Assembly (NCBI RefSeq): GCF_026151205.1
Contig: NC_087084.1
Coordinates: 8,546,394 to 8,610,393, forward strand
Source of the DNA: Bolinopsis microptera
Taxonomy: Eukaryota; Ctenophora; Tentaculata; Lobata; Bolinopsidae
Direction of reading: 5' to 3'
Length of the DNA stretch: 64,000 nt
In this document: positions 1-41,895 of the stretch, in pieces
Layout of the letters: each line of letters begins with the position of its first letter
How positions within the stretch are numbered: position 1 is the first letter of the stretch
Made by a program: the position numbers and the translations under genes
Notes under the pieces: generated by a model
Told to the model about the DNA's origin: nothing
The model's input: only the letters and a program-made list of their open reading frames with translations
The model's database searches: none

Positions 1-1504
1 TAGTGGTAAAATGAAAATCTTATCTGTAGTATTGCTATTTTAGGGGTGGCAGATAAGAAGTGGGCCCATTTATGCATCTGATTGTTTCTGATTGTTTAGT
101 CGTGAGAGCTTATTTGTGACACAATTAAATTGAATTAAATTAAAACAGCACGTGATTACATGTGCCGTATCGTGGCCAGGAGTTGACTCGTACATATATC
201 ACCAACAGAATCTCCTACCAAAACTAAACTAGAAATTCTCCAGCGTGTGATCTATCCTCAGTCAAAATATGACTAGCATAACACTTGATCTACAGATCAT
301 AACATTTCATTTCCCGATAACAAAAACTGTCTCAGTCGCAAGAGTTGACCGATCGCAACCTAATCGTTTCTCACACCCAAACAAGGGTAGATATTCATTT
401 AACAGTGACCCAACCCGAGAATGTGGCGGAAAACATGACGGTGACGGTGTAACGGGCGAGATGTAAAGAATTTACAGGAAAATGAACGATGGAATGATCT
501 CATTCTTCATTACGTCATGAAGTCGTCATTTCTGTGGAACACTCCAGATTTTCACTAACCTCGGGATTTTTCTTGGTTTCTTCTTTACTGATGGCAGATG
601 TACTGAGAAGAACTTCCCATTCTTTTGGTAAATTCTGGAAAAGTAAATAGTGAATCTCAGATATTTAAAATTCAAATAATCCTATGAACGGATGGCGAAT
701 AACAAGGTTGAAGTCGGGTAAAAATACTAACCGCTGTAAGGTAACACCTCAAATAAATCAGAGTTTAAAGATTGAAACTTTCAGCACATTTATTGTATTC
801 ATGACAATGGAAAAAATTCCAAGATGGCAATGTTATTCAAATGGGATTGATATAAATCATCATACTTAATTAACAATAAAAAGGCGTAACTAAATTCTTA
901 GAATATTCTAGTTTCAGACAAAAAGATAATTTATTATACCAAATTTTTAAAATTTTGGTAGAAGAAAGGATGAGACATAAACTTACAACAAATTCTCCAG
1001 ATTCTTGGTCAAATCCTACGTGCATTTGATGTGAAAAGTCTTGTGGGCTGGAAATCTCTATCTTATTACGACCTGTGGAGAAAACAAGTTATTTACGTAA
1101 ATATACGTAATTATATACATATACGTTTAAATTATATACATATAATTACGTATATTTACGTAAACTCTGTGTTCAATTTTCATTTCACTTTGTTTTTTAT
1201 TTGACCGGGGACAAATACAGTTTATAAGTTTTGACCTAACCTTTGACTACATTAATTAATTAAATTGAGGAGATCGTAAGGATTATGATTATAGTTTAAA
1301 AAGCATAATTCCCTCACCAGGTTTCTTGAGGAAGTATGTGAAAAACTTGCTCTTCTCCTTGTTATGACCAGGAGGCATGGGAGGAAGGGGCTTATCAGGG
1401 GGTTGGGGGGAGACGTCCATCAGGGACACAGTACGGGGAGGGGGTGCACTCGGCTGGTTCTCATTGTAATCAACCTGGTTGTGGTTATAGGACATCCCTA
1501 CCAC
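1..1504 (-). CDS. PAK: p21-activated kinase, group I (PAK1/2/3-like), N-terminal exons only
   Basis: Serine/threonine kinase effector of Rac/Cdc42 that acts on cytoskeleton and adhesion signalling. Three coding exons are visible: 1318-1495 (ATG at 1495), 987-1072 and 560-634. All have GT/AG ends and join in phase. The exon containing the ATG begins at 1504 after a good acceptor, leaving a 9-nt 5' UTR piece, so an untranslated exon lies upstream. The protein starts MSYNHNQVDYNENQ. It then has a PSAPPPRTVS stretch like the Nck SH3-binding site, a KPLPPMPP stretch and a basic patch. Exon 2 carries the CRIB Rac/Cdc42-binding motif (ISSPQDFSHQMHVGF, then GEF). Exon 3 carries the start of the autoinhibitory segment (LPKEWEVLLSTSAISKEE). 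The kinase domain must lie beyond the left edge. I found no further PAK exon in 1-559. PAK is assigned over other CRIB proteins because the proline-rich block, CRIB and inhibitory segment occur in PAK order. Confidence 0.9.
1092..1164. repeat. perfect AT-rich inverted repeat in a PAK intron
   Basis: Arms 1092-1116 and 1140-1164 are perfect reverse complements (25 bp) around a 23-nt spacer. Each arm contains TTTACGTAAATATACGTAAT. It lies about 20 bp upstream of the acceptor of the CRIB exon. In RNA it would form a long hairpin next to the splice site. It could also be an AT-rich MITE remnant. Confidence 0.8.
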
Positions 1505-3472
1505 CTATAAGTGGGAGAGTGGTTAGTTGGGCTAATTGGATGATTAGTTTCTGTACTCAATTAGTCATTTTTCGTGACATGTAATGCCAGTTATGATAAT
1601 TTTGAACCTGTGAAGTGTGAGTGGAGATTTGCTGAAAATGTTTGCTAAAATAACAAGTTTGCTAGAATAACAAGTGAAGTAGATACGATTGATTCCAGAA
1701 TCACGCGTTATAGAAATGACGCGGTGCTATCGCGGAGATATCAAATCGTGTTGCCGAATATATCGAGAGAATAGTAAATTGATCGCTTTTTTAAGTTGTA
1801 TAACCACATTAACTAAGTGTAAAACATAAATAACTTGTTGTCTGATTTGGAACGTAACCAAAAAATAATAAGCTTAGTATATATTATACTTTTTTTCGCT
1901 ATAACCTTTTAAATAAATATTTTAGACACATAGTTGATCAATAAGATGAATATAAACATTCACATTTTGCATCTTTTAAGCTATTATTCGATTGTCTAGG
2001 TGCTATAGTTCTCATGTTATGGCATTTATGGGTCCATGCGCCGTCTCGGTAGGCCGTAACCATGGAAACGCGAAGAGCAACCCAAAGATTTTGGAGTAGG
2101 GCAACATTTTTTGGGAACTCTCAGTTACCCAATACAACTTTCTGGAATCGTTCTTTAATTTTGGACAAACTTTTGTATTTTGGTAAAGTTTAAGAGGTAA
2201 AAACAGTGCTTGTCCAGATAGTGCTTGTCCAATATCGCTGTCAGGTGTCAAAATAACTTTTCACCACGCCTCTTTGAGTAGCATAGACAAATAGCTTTGT
2301 CTAGGTCAGCCTTGCTGTGCTCTACCATGCAAAGGTTCCCATGAGATTAAATAACTGGCCAGTATTATATCAGGATGTCTAGACATGTCTTACCATTGTT
2401 TAAAATATCAAATAATAAGGGGGGGGGGGGTCCAAGGGGAACTTTGGGGAGTTTTGGAGAACTTTTTTTTGGGGAACTTCAGGAAACCTGGGGGACTTTC
2501 CCAAAGTTCCCCAAAAAATTATCAATGAAACAAATAATTTTGGGGAATTTTGGGGAACTTTTTTTTGGGGAACTTCAGAAAGTCCCCCAAAATTCCCCAA
2601 AGTTCCCCAAAGTTCCCCAAAAAAATTAACATGCCAAAAAAATGATCATGCTGCAAGTATCAACAAGTAAGTTAAGATTATACCTTATAATAACATACAT
2701 GTTAACATTAATGGGTATTAATGTATATTAGAGAAATTTTGAATAATTTTGAATAATTTTGAATAATTTTGGGGAATTTTGGGGAACTTTGGGGAGTTTT
2801 GGGGAACTTTTTTTTGGGGAACTTCAGAAATCTTGGGGGACTTTCCCAAAGTTCCCCAAAGTTCCCCTTGGACCCCCCCCCCCCCCCCCCCTAATAATGA
2901 CACAAGCAAATAATAATGACACAAACATGAACAAATCTGTATTATATTATAAGCATCTAGTGGAGAACAAATCACGGACTAGGACCAAGTACAAAGAGCA
3001 AAAACTTCCGGCCTGCAGATCATTCAAGCTTTTACTTATTCAAATATCTTCAATAAAGATCCTTATCTGCATTTGCTGCGTTATCTTTTGGATATTGAGT
3101 TGCTATTGTTTGATTGTGCTGTAAAATATTGTTTTAATAATACATGGACCCTTATGAAAACACGATTAGCTGAACAATATACCTTATTTTACTCATTAGA
3201 AATTGTAATACATATATTTCAGTATTTCATATTTGAATGTATAAAATATGATCTTTTGATACTTATACCAAACTTAGCTAAAAATCAAAACGACAATTCA
3301 AATAATCAATGTTTAACGAAAAAAAGATCAGAAACAAACCAAAACGGCATTTTAATTTTTTTAATTCTGTGCCGGCACAAGATTTACTAATTTCAACAAA
3401 TTGTTAGTATGCATATGGAATGTGGATCATCGTATTGTATGGAATCCATTGTTGTTGTATTTATCTGATGAG
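1505..3472. other. gap between PAK and tetraspanin
   Basis: This interval lies upstream of the PAK exon with the ATG and downstream of the tetraspanin stop, with both genes on the minus strand. It should hold the PAK 5' untranslated exon and promoter and the tetraspanin 3' UTR, but I cannot place either. Apart from the G/C-run element at 2419-2891 I see only AT-rich sequence with no convincing exon. Confidence 0.5.
2413..2897. mobile_element. MITE-like element with homopolymer G/C termini
   Basis: The element spans 2419-2891 (473 bp). It begins with 12 G and ends with 19 C. The ends are inverted repeats reading GGTCCAAGGGGAACTTTGGGG. The same hexamer, TAATAA, flanks it at 2413-2418 and 2892-2897, which fits a target-site duplication. 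The interior is built from repeated pieces of a TTTTGGGGAACTT type in both orientations, so each arm can fold on itself. Reading frames across it are by-products of this repetition. No transposase is present. The superfamily is not assigned. Confidence 0.7.
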
Positions 3473-6400
3473 TTACTTGTCGTCTTTGGCAACTTCATAC
3501 TCTCTGATTAGTCGAGTTAATGTGTAAGACAAGCTTATACCCACAACCTGAGAATTTAATTAGATTTTAATTTCTGCTAATTGTTGACAATGAAAAAGCC
3601 GATAATTGTTAATTATGGTCAGAAATAAAAGTATTCTTGAAATTGAAATTATTTATTAATGATTAAAGTATCTATTTAACAACAGCAGCTCAAACTGTGC
3701 TAAGCCATTGACTTATCAAATTTATGAATAGATAAAAGGATATTAAATTGCATTAAAGATGAAAGAAAACTTGATAACCACAGTCGTCCAGATATCCACT
3801 AAAATAATTAGTAGGCAAATTATCTATTTGTCGAAATATGAGTACAATACAATAAATCTCTTTATAGTAGTATACCAGTGAAGAAGTGCTATAAAAGTAA
3901 TGCGCTATAAACATAATTAATAAACATAATTAATAAACATAATTTATAAACGTAAGTCTACTCGAGGACACCCTGTTAAATTAACAGTTTCTAAAATATA
4001 GTTACCTGCGCAAACCCGCTGAAGAGCAGTATGGTCATATCCACACTGTAAGTGAAATCAACGTAATTCATCACGTACTCGTAGCAACCCTGTAATAAAA
4101 CATACGTGTGAGTTGAGACTTGTTTTTATTGACGTTCCTCTTTTCAATGTGGGCATATTAATTAGATCGCTAATATAGAGTCAATCAACACAGATTCTGG
4201 AGAATCATACCACATGATTTGAGAAGTTTCAAGTCGTATAAGTCAAATCTAGTGAAGTGGTGTCACAAGACACAAGCGATAGTAGACATGTGTTACAACT
4301 CACAGTTTGAGCGAAGTTGGTAGTGGAAATGTCACAAGTTTGTAACATGGTGTGACAGCAGGATCCTGGCAACAAACCCACGTGTTCTTGTCCCCATGTA
4401 GTGTTCACCCAGTCTAGGTGGTTATCTACCCCGCAACACTCGTACTAAAGAAGATTAATTAATTAATTAGTTAATTAATTATTCTAGTATTGTGTATAAT
4501 AATTAGCTTGTAGAATGGAGATGATAAAATTAGACTTATATCAGTGTATACCTATTAAATATATATATAGGAAATCGCGGCATGTACGGAATCGCGATTT
4601 TTCCCATTATTTACGACAAAGTTTATGTATAGTTTAATGTATAATCTGTTAAAAATCGCAGTATCGCGAATTTTGGCCAAAATAATCGCGAAATCCTTTT
4701 GTCCCTGGAGTATACCTATTTCAGGTACCACCCGTATTTACGCTCACAGTTTAGCTACTTCTAAATTTAATTAGGGGACCGGTCACCACCACACATATAT
4801 AATATAAAATACATTTTCTCCGTTTGCATTCTGTGGATGTGAAAATTTGGTTTTTCTTAAGAATACTCTGAGATCATAATAATATTTTGTCTGACGTATA
4901 CTCAGGGCAACATCACCCTTATTTTATTAGCATTTTGTGATGATTTAATAAGTTGCGTACTTATATTACCAGTAGCTACATATTTTATTTATCACAGACA
5001 AAATGTCATCTTCGTAAGAATTGTACAATGTACATGTTTGGAATGACGAAAGCGAAACCAAAACTATCAACATTTCTAGGACAGAAACATCAACACTTGG
5101 AACATTCCAGAATTAAGGTAGAAACATTCTCGGTACTAGGAACATCAACACGAGTACAGGTAATTTCAGTGTGATAAGAAGTTTGGTTAGATCATCAGAG
5201 CAGTACACTAAAAACTCTAATTAGTAATTAGTAGTATAATTAGTAGTTAAACTTATAATTAGTAATTAGTAATCAGAAACGTATAACGATTAGTTCCATC
5301 ATTGTGATTATTTCTCTCCGACAAATTATCATAATTCACGAGTGTAGTGCATAATATTATGTTGAGTGGCAGTGCTCATAACCATAACACAAATCACAGC
5401 AGTCTAGTCGGCAGTCTACGAAGTAGGAAGCTTCATATGTTATGTACAACTGGAGCTCAAACTTTTAACCTGAAACTGAGCCAGAAAGTAGCCATGAAAT
5501 AAATAACCGCTTCTCGGAACAAACACAGATATTGGTAAAATATCTGCACAGCCCGTTTAATAATAATATCTTACATTGTACTGTATTTTGTCGAACTGCA
5601 TGTTTCCCTGTGTTTCTTCGTAAGTTCTCATGAGTTCAAATAGAGCAGGGCGAACAGATTGTTTTATCTGAAAACAAGTGGTTAAAGTGAACCTAAAAAA
5701 TATAAAATTCAGTTCAGTTATTTGCTAACTTTTATATTGTAGGGAAATAATCTTAATAGATACTGGTATCCTCTACAATATACAATATACACGGTGTATC
5801 TTAATCAAAACACCAGTACTTGAAAGCTTTGTAACTTAACAGAGATTGATATTGTATTTAAAGGTTAAAGTTTTTGACGATTATGTTTGACGTAAATCTT
5901 CCCAAATCAGTAATTTAAAATATTCAGCTTAATTGCTACGTTTTAGAAGCTATGTACATATCGTATAGGTAATACGTATTATATACTAGAAAAGTTGATA
6001 TACGTATATAATATAAGTTATATACTCACAGGCTCGATACTGTAGAAGATCCAGATAGACAGCGCTATCTCCAACAACAGTATCACCCACATTACACCGA
6101 TAAACTGAAATAAATCACTTTGTAACAATCTCCTTTACAGTGTTATTGTACACGAAATGTACTGTGTGTGTGAAATGTATAAATTACATTTACTGTGTTC
6201 ACTGTTCATACTGCAGTTGTGTGTGCACAAGAATGTATACTATGTATATATTGACGAATGTTTAATCCCAAGTGTATTGCAAAATGCTTAGAATGTATGT
6301 AAACCATGGCCAAACAGAGTGTATGTATAGTGTATGAACACTCAGTAATCAGTATGTATACATACACTCAGTATGTATAGTATACATACACTCACTCAGT

Positions 6401-8041
6401 ATGTATACACTGACATTATATAATATATTCCTACCACCAATTATTAAAGACAAATATATTGCCGACTGTAAATATAGTCGACTGCTAAGTTTATACAGTC
6501 TGTATATATACCAGTGTATACACTGTGTACAATATATCCTGGTGTATAACATACAGTATATTACATACCGTGTATATATCCACAGGTTATGGACGGTATA
6601 GTGTATTAACTGTGTATATATTATATATAATATACACGTGTAATACATACAGAAGGTGTGCACGCTGTGTAATCTGATGCTGCTCAAATGCTGCGATATG
6701 TAGTGACAGGATCTTATACAAGTGTACAATATGACTGGAACTCACCACGTGACCAGAAACAGTCACGTGACTCGAACACACCGATATTCGGAAACCGTTT
6801 TGTAGGAGAGATGATTGGTGAGATTTCCCGCTGACAGTTACTTAATTGTACTAGGATTCTGGAGGAGTTGGGTTCGGTTGTGGATTTTACGGTTAAAGCA
6901 TTACAACCGTTTTATATAATCGACCGATTTTCCTCAGAATTTAAGACGTCGCATTTAGACATGTTTTATGCACATAGTTTCCTCAGAATTGAGAAAACCC
7001 CGCATAATTAAACCTATTTGAAATATCTAATATCCATGACTTAGATATGATAACAAATAAAAGTGAAATTGAATACTCGTCGCTTCGGCCTTTGTCTGTC
7101 AATAATCTTTAATATTTACCAAACACGATCGGAATTCAGATATGTGTGGGTATAATACAAACGGTTAATAATGTTCAGTGGTTTTAAAATAATTTGAAGT
7201 ACTGATGATGTGAGAATACTATATTGTCATGTGAATTGTGAAAGTAGAGTTGTAATTCGGCTCATTGTTTTACTGCATTTCGGGGGATTTATTTAAAGTA
7301 TGATAGCCTCAAAATTATTGATGAATGTTTTTAGAATTTAAATATGCTTGTTGTGGCTGCTTCCAAGTACAGACCGAATAAAGCACAGATTTGTTTTCCC
7401 AAAAAGCTCCGCAACAAGCGATAACACCTGCAAAATCGATTACAACACAAAAACCGTGAATTAGAATTTGATACCAGATTATGTATTGATATTATAATTA
7501 TGTCTAAATGTAAATTCAGCAATTGTGTAAAATAAACTGAAAACTTGAGCAAATTTACCAGCTGCAAAAATTAGCGTCCCAATAGTTGCCATCCCTATGG
7601 CAACAAAGAGTGCGTAGTACTCTTCAACCACAGCCAGGTATCTCATACTGTAGACTGTCCAGATTGCTAGTGTCCAGATCGTTACTGCTACAAACTGAAC
7701 CGGAGGGAATTATAACACATCTTATATTTAGGATTATGATGTTGTAATAAAATCTAAATTTCTTACCTACGTACACCAACAAAATTAAGAATATGTAAAG
7801 CACCCAAATTAAAAAGTCCGAGGTAATATTATATTCAATTAGTAATTTAACATAATTGATTTTAAACATATTCATAAGTGACAGAAGATGAAATCAATGA
7901 CGGCATATATTGCACTCTGCCTGTGATGTGCATGTAATTTCACTCATGCTGAAAAATATGTCAGATACTTACAAAATATAGAGAATTGAAGAAATACATG
8001 GACCATCTTAAATATTTTGGGTTGGTTGGTTGTTTATTCAT
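3473..8041 (-). CDS. tetraspanin, complete, 8 coding exons, 241 residues
   Basis: Four-pass membrane protein that organises receptor and adhesion complexes in plasma or endosomal membranes. Exons in transcript order are 7973-8041, 7559-7694, 7375-7427, 6030-6104, 5575-5667, 4304-4444, 4006-4089 and 3473-3547. All junctions are GT/AG and in phase, giving 726 nt with the stop. It starts MNKQPTNPKYLRWSMYF. TM1 and TM2 follow, with GVIACCGAFWENKSVLY matching the conserved CCGA-x-x-EN turn after TM2. TM3 is FIGVMWVILLLEIALSIWIF. The large extracellular loop carries the diagnostic CCG (YECCGVDNHLDW), a PGSCC, LQTCD and a final GCYEYV. TM4 is completed by the last exon (VVGISLSYTLTRLI). The length is typical of the family. 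I do not assign a subfamily. The long intron between exons 4 and 3 is full of AT-rich tandem repeats. Confidence 0.93.
4566..4715. repeat. dispersed AATCGCGATT repeat, copy 1
   Basis: The left part (about 4570-4606) is nearly identical, in inverted orientation, to 63,134-63,170 (GGAAATCGCGGC, a short variable stretch, then GGAATCGCGATTTTTCCC). The right end, read on the minus strand, begins CCAGGGACAAAAGGATTTCG, and a similar start occurs at 61,978-62,010. CAGGGAC-like ends are common among hAT elements. It sits in a tetraspanin intron. Confidence 0.55.
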
Positions 8042-9864
8042 CTTCTCACAACGACACAGTTCGCTCACTTATAGTCTGTTTTCTTTCCACTGGATCTGCA
8101 TGCACCTATTTAGTATTGTAAGTGAGATTTTAAAAGCCAAGTAAAATAATGAGATACATGGAGATTAGCAAAATAGAAATATTGATTTTTGAAAAAAGCC
8201 TGAATAGTAAGTACAATCAATCCAACACAGCACAGTATGAACATGAAGGGTGGGTCTGTTTCATTTTGGTAAAATTTCGACAATAAAATCATGACACTTA
8301 CGTAATATAATTATACTGAGTGTATCATTATGTGGACAGTTGATAAAGCTCTTGGAATGCGAAATAACAACCAGATACAAATCTAAGATAAAATGAGCCT
8401 TACAAATAAGTTATTATGTCTGAAAGAGAATCTTATGGATGCTTTTGGACAAAACAAACAGTCTATGCTAAGGTGTGCATTAAGATACAACTTTAGTGTG
8501 CACAGAAACAAATTATGGAAATAGATATAATCATGCCTTACAAGGGACTCTCAGAGAATGAGGGACAATCAGTTTGCTTGATGGTTTTAGATGGTGTCTC
8601 ATCCAAAGCAAACTTTACAAGAACAATATGTCTCTAAACAAAGGGTTGAGGTAAGTCCACCAATACATTCATCCTAAGACAATATTTAATACAAATTTTA
8701 TAATTTAATGGACTTTAATGGACTTTTAAAGCTGCACAGTTTATGGTCTAGCCTTTGAGCTAAACATGGAAAACTTATGCTTCCCTGACGAGTTAAGAGC
8801 AAAAACTGTTTTTGTCATGTGACATGCCAGTTAAGTTTAATGAAGATTCGGCTGTTTGGGGTTACATGTGGGGTTAAAGTTACGGCTAGCATTAAGGTAC
8901 ATCCAATTGACTTTAACCCTAGTTGTAAAAACCGAAATCAACGTGTATGATCCTACCCAGAGTGGTCCGATTCTAATCACCACCAAACTTATTGTTTCAT
9001 TGAGTTCAACCCAATCGGTTTTAAAGTCAACGGAACTGTACTTTTTACATACAGTAAATAAGAGGATAAAAATGGCTGTGCATGTTTACTTAAATCGTTC
9101 AATGAAGGGCTCCAGATAATATCATGCTCCGATCACAAAAGATTTTCAGGTTTTGCTGTAAACTATAGGTACTGGGTCTCATGTAGCTGAGACACCTCAC
9201 AGCAAGTAGAACAAAGTTGCTCTTGCTTGTGGAAGGTGTATCAACTACCCGCCGAAGCAGCGGGTTGGGAGTCCCACCTGGGATCATTACGTTCGTAAAA
9301 CTTTACACAATATAAAAGCTACAATAAATTATCCATAAAATTTACATAAACAAACTTAGGAGACCTCATAGCTCGTAGCTTCTGAGGGATGATATTGAAG
9401 GATACGTAGATGAGCTTGAAAAGGTATAGTCCCCGAGTAGTCGCCGCGCCTTGAAGATTTGATCTCAAACAAGTGTTAGTGCGTACTTCGGGATGTGGAT
9501 GTTTCTTAGAGAGGCTCTGGTTCAAGCCTATTCAAAATGATTAAGTCAATTAAAGGGGACACAAGCTCTACCTAATTGTTTAATGCTCAGAATATGACTT
9601 CAAAGAGCCAAAGGTCAAAAATTCAAGCATACTGCAATCATGGGGCATTTTAGTGAAACAAATTTCTCTGCAGACGACTCCAAAATCATACATTGGAGTC
9701 TGGAAACATTAGTAGCCGAGCCTTTTACCTCATGCTATTATGGGTTGAATATAAAGTCAGGGTCGATTGGGATAGCGCTCGATTCACATGATTTCGATAA
9801 CAAAGCAGCGCGCCTCATTGTAGGTTTACTCACTACTGACGCCTGTGCGATGTGCTGAGTTGGG

Positions 9865-9975
9865 CGGCCGTTACCTGAGGACCCCAGGCTTTAATGTTGG
9901 TAAACAACATTGAAGAGATTAGAATAGAGATTAGGCGGAATGACAGGCTGAGCGCGGCCCAGTAAGGCGGCCGCA
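9865..9975. repeat. dispersed GC-rich repeat, copy 1
   Basis: It shares the order ACCTG, CCCAGGCT, TAATGTT, then TAGAGATT, GGCGGAATGACAG, CTGAGCG and GCCCAGTA with copies at 43,440-43,480 and 43,655-43,735. On the minus strand both full copies keep an open frame reading YWAALS, then SFR-ISI, then AW-PQV. A non-autonomous element or a fragment of a larger one is likely. No box A/B or tRNA part was recognised. Confidence 0.55.
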
Positions 9976-12008
9976 GATTAAAATGTTCGAGTATCATTCG
10001 ATAATTTATATTTTGAAGTACCGTGCGTTTTGCAGGAATAACAATGATAAATATAATATATAATATTACATTGTATTGTTTTTTGACCATTGTTAATGGT
10101 CTGGCCCGGCGCGCGCTACTTCGTAGCACTTGCCATGATCGGGTGCGCTACTTCGAAGAAATTTAGACGAGTAACTGGTAACATCCGTCAATATTATTTT
10201 CCGTCGCAACAGCAATTACTTATATCATTAGCAATTAGTGCAAAGCTTAATTTGATACATTCGTACAGATTAAAAAATATTTATTTTGATAACATTGATT
10301 ATATGATTTCTTAAGTCTGAAAACATCATTACCTAACTACTAAAATAAAAATTTTTTGTTTCAGTATGCTGACTTGTAGCGCGATGCACTACTGGGTCGC
10401 GCCTCGCATCAAATAATTCTTCTCGCAACCACAGCTGCACTCGTATGCAGATCGGCGAGATGCGAAGGATTGACATCGTGAATCAATATGCTGACATGAT
10501 ATAATGATAATAATCTTAACAAATTATTTAAGTTGGAATACTGAAGACGTCGCCGCGCGTATTATTATATATGATTACTTTGAAGTGATATGACGGGATC
10601 GTATCTATTATGTATTATATCAAAACTATAACAATAATATACATATTGATAAAAAACAAAGTTGGCGTAGCTCAGTTAATTTAATTTAATCAATTAATTA
10701 AACATAATTCAACGGGTGATACTCGTAAAATATTTGTTCCATATATTATTTTATTGGACCGTTTTAATACTTTCAACACTACTATATAACAAATAATTTG
10801 AGCAAAGGTTTAGTTCCAGTGATTGTATATACAGTGTTGGGGTAAAAGGACTCCAGAAGGCAGACAAGGCTCGACTCCAGACTCTAGTTGAAGTAACAGA
10901 AGAGAGAGGAGTGTCCAGTGTTTAGTTGACTCCAGACTCTAGCGTAGCAGAAGGGAGAGGACTGACGTTGTCGACTCCAGACTCTAGCGTAGCAGAAGGG
11001 AGCTAGGAGTGACGTTGTTTTAGTGATCCCACAGATTCCAGTCGACAGATACTATCTGTGTTCTGTGACGTGGAAAGAGTGGGTTTTTTTATTATAGTTA
11101 TCAGTTCCAGTTTAGTTGAAGTCCTCATCATTCAGAAGTCCCTCATATAGTAAGAAGAACATCATCATCAGAGTAGTAGTTTTGTTATTCAATTAACCCA
11201 AGAACAGGGTTCCAACAGCGTCCAACTCGGCGCGCGTCCGGGTCCTGGTAGGTTTTTGTATCACGTGGTGACCCCCACGCGACGGTCGTTTCACTATCGT
11301 GCGCGGCGGGTCATACAACGTATGACAAGTAGGTTCAAGGTTGTAAACCTATATAATATATATATAATAAAACATAATTGATGCTATGATAAAATTATTA
11401 CCGGCCAAAACTGGAAAATTTTATGACAAAAAGTGCGCGCGGCGATCAAGTTACAAATGCAGAATTCAATGCAGCAATTATATACAGTATACATCAATTA
11501 AATTGATAAATTAATTGGTAGAACAAACACTTTTTTATGATAAAATATCAAAACTATAAAGCATATTGTAACAAGTAAAGATTAATATTGAATATAAGGA
11601 GAGATATTCGCAATTCGACAAATGACTCGAATCGCGCGCCACGATCAATAACCGTGGTGTTCTACTCTTTCAGTATTTCGCGTTGGATAAAAGTATCTCT
11701 ACACCTCGAGTGTCCGAATATGCTGAACAGGTCCTTCCTTGTACTCGTTATCTGGATGGGTGAATCACAGCACCTTCACTCTGCTGATGATTTTATTGAT
11801 TTTGATGCACGAGGCTGTATGTGATTTTCAGAACTGTTTGTCCATGTTTATTCCTATTCTTTTGCTGCACCCTTTTTGCCTCGCCAAGCTGGGATTAGTG
11901 TCCACACCATAACTTATACCGTTTAATCTGCATTTGCCGACTCGTTTTTGCGACAACTTATTTTCTCGCTATACTCAATTTTGTTTATTTAAAATCCAAT
12001 TTCTTTAC

Positions 12009-12010
12009 AG
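12009..12010 (+). promoter_or_regulatory. splice acceptor before the FoxN start codon
   Basis: The stretch ending TTTCTTTACAG lies 6 nt before ATG 12,017. The coding region therefore starts just inside a second exon, and an upstream untranslated exon must exist. Confidence 0.7.
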
Positions 12011-12016
12011 TTTTTA

Positions 12017-41427
<29,411 letters not shown>

Positions 41428-41889
41428 GCAATAGTTGTTTGTTTTATATGATGAGTTGATTTAAGGGAGCTAGTGGAACTAGCGCCACAGAGAATAAGAC
41501 GAAAGACGGCTTCGGGCTTCCGCCAATGAATATACTGCAGAAAAAGCAACCTTCCATACAAAGCTGGACTTTGTGCTTCGCAAGTTGATATTACTAGCTG
41601 ATAGCCATGCTGTTGCCTAGCAGTCGGCGACATAGAGTTCTGAACAAGGAACAGAGTTATACAAAGAGCTTAAAGACTCGTTTTACCGAAGATTCTTGGT
41701 ATCTTTTATTTTGGGAGTTTTAGTGTGACTTTTCTTAATGTTTGTTGTAAAAGGAATTTTGGTATGTTGCTAATATGCTGGAACTTTTAAATTAGATAGT
41801 GACATGAATTTTGCAAAATGTAACATTGATATGTAGTGACTTATCAAACTCTGTAAAAACGTTATCTAATGCGACCTATGACGGTTAAC

Positions 41890-41895
41890 AATAAA
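41890..41895 (+). terminator. probable FoxN polyadenylation signal
   Basis: AATAAA lies 463 nt after the FoxN stop codon and is followed by an AT-rich stretch. It is the first canonical hexamer I see downstream. The site is inferred from sequence alone. Confidence 0.5.

Larger units (their letters stand above)
8042..12010. other. intergenic region between divergent tetraspanin and FoxN genes
   Basis: I find no reliable coding exon here. The region should contain the tetraspanin promoter (left) and the FoxN promoter and 5' untranslated exon (right). At 10,855-11,020 the motif GACTCCAGACTCTAGCGTAG and variants are tandemly repeated. At 11,215-11,310 there is a CpG-rich patch (GGCGCGCGTCCGGGTCC and CACGCGACGG) with a GTAGGT that could serve as a splice donor, which makes it a candidate FoxN first exon or promoter. 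A dispersed repeat lies at 9,865-9,975. Confidence 0.4.

Noticed and set aside
1289..1317. Reading the PAK exon straight through to a stop at 1289
   Set aside because: A GTGAGG donor at 1,317 joins in phase to the CRIB exon and restores the expected PAK domain order. The read-through adds only a short unrelated tail.
2375..2975. Glycine/proline-rich frames near the left end
   Set aside because: They are readings of the G/C-run inverted-repeat element on both strands.
6349..6781. 126-codon Tyr/Ile-rich minus frame in a tetraspanin intron
   Set aside because: It lies over AT-rich tandem repeats (CAGTATGTATAC type) between two tetraspanin exons that join in phase without it.
10810..11340. Possible LTR-type retrotransposon start (repeated GACTCCAGACTCTAGCG, GC-rich 3' part)
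   Set aside because: No TG...CA ends, primer-binding site or gag/pol frame was found. A FoxN promoter or 5' UTR is an equally good reading.
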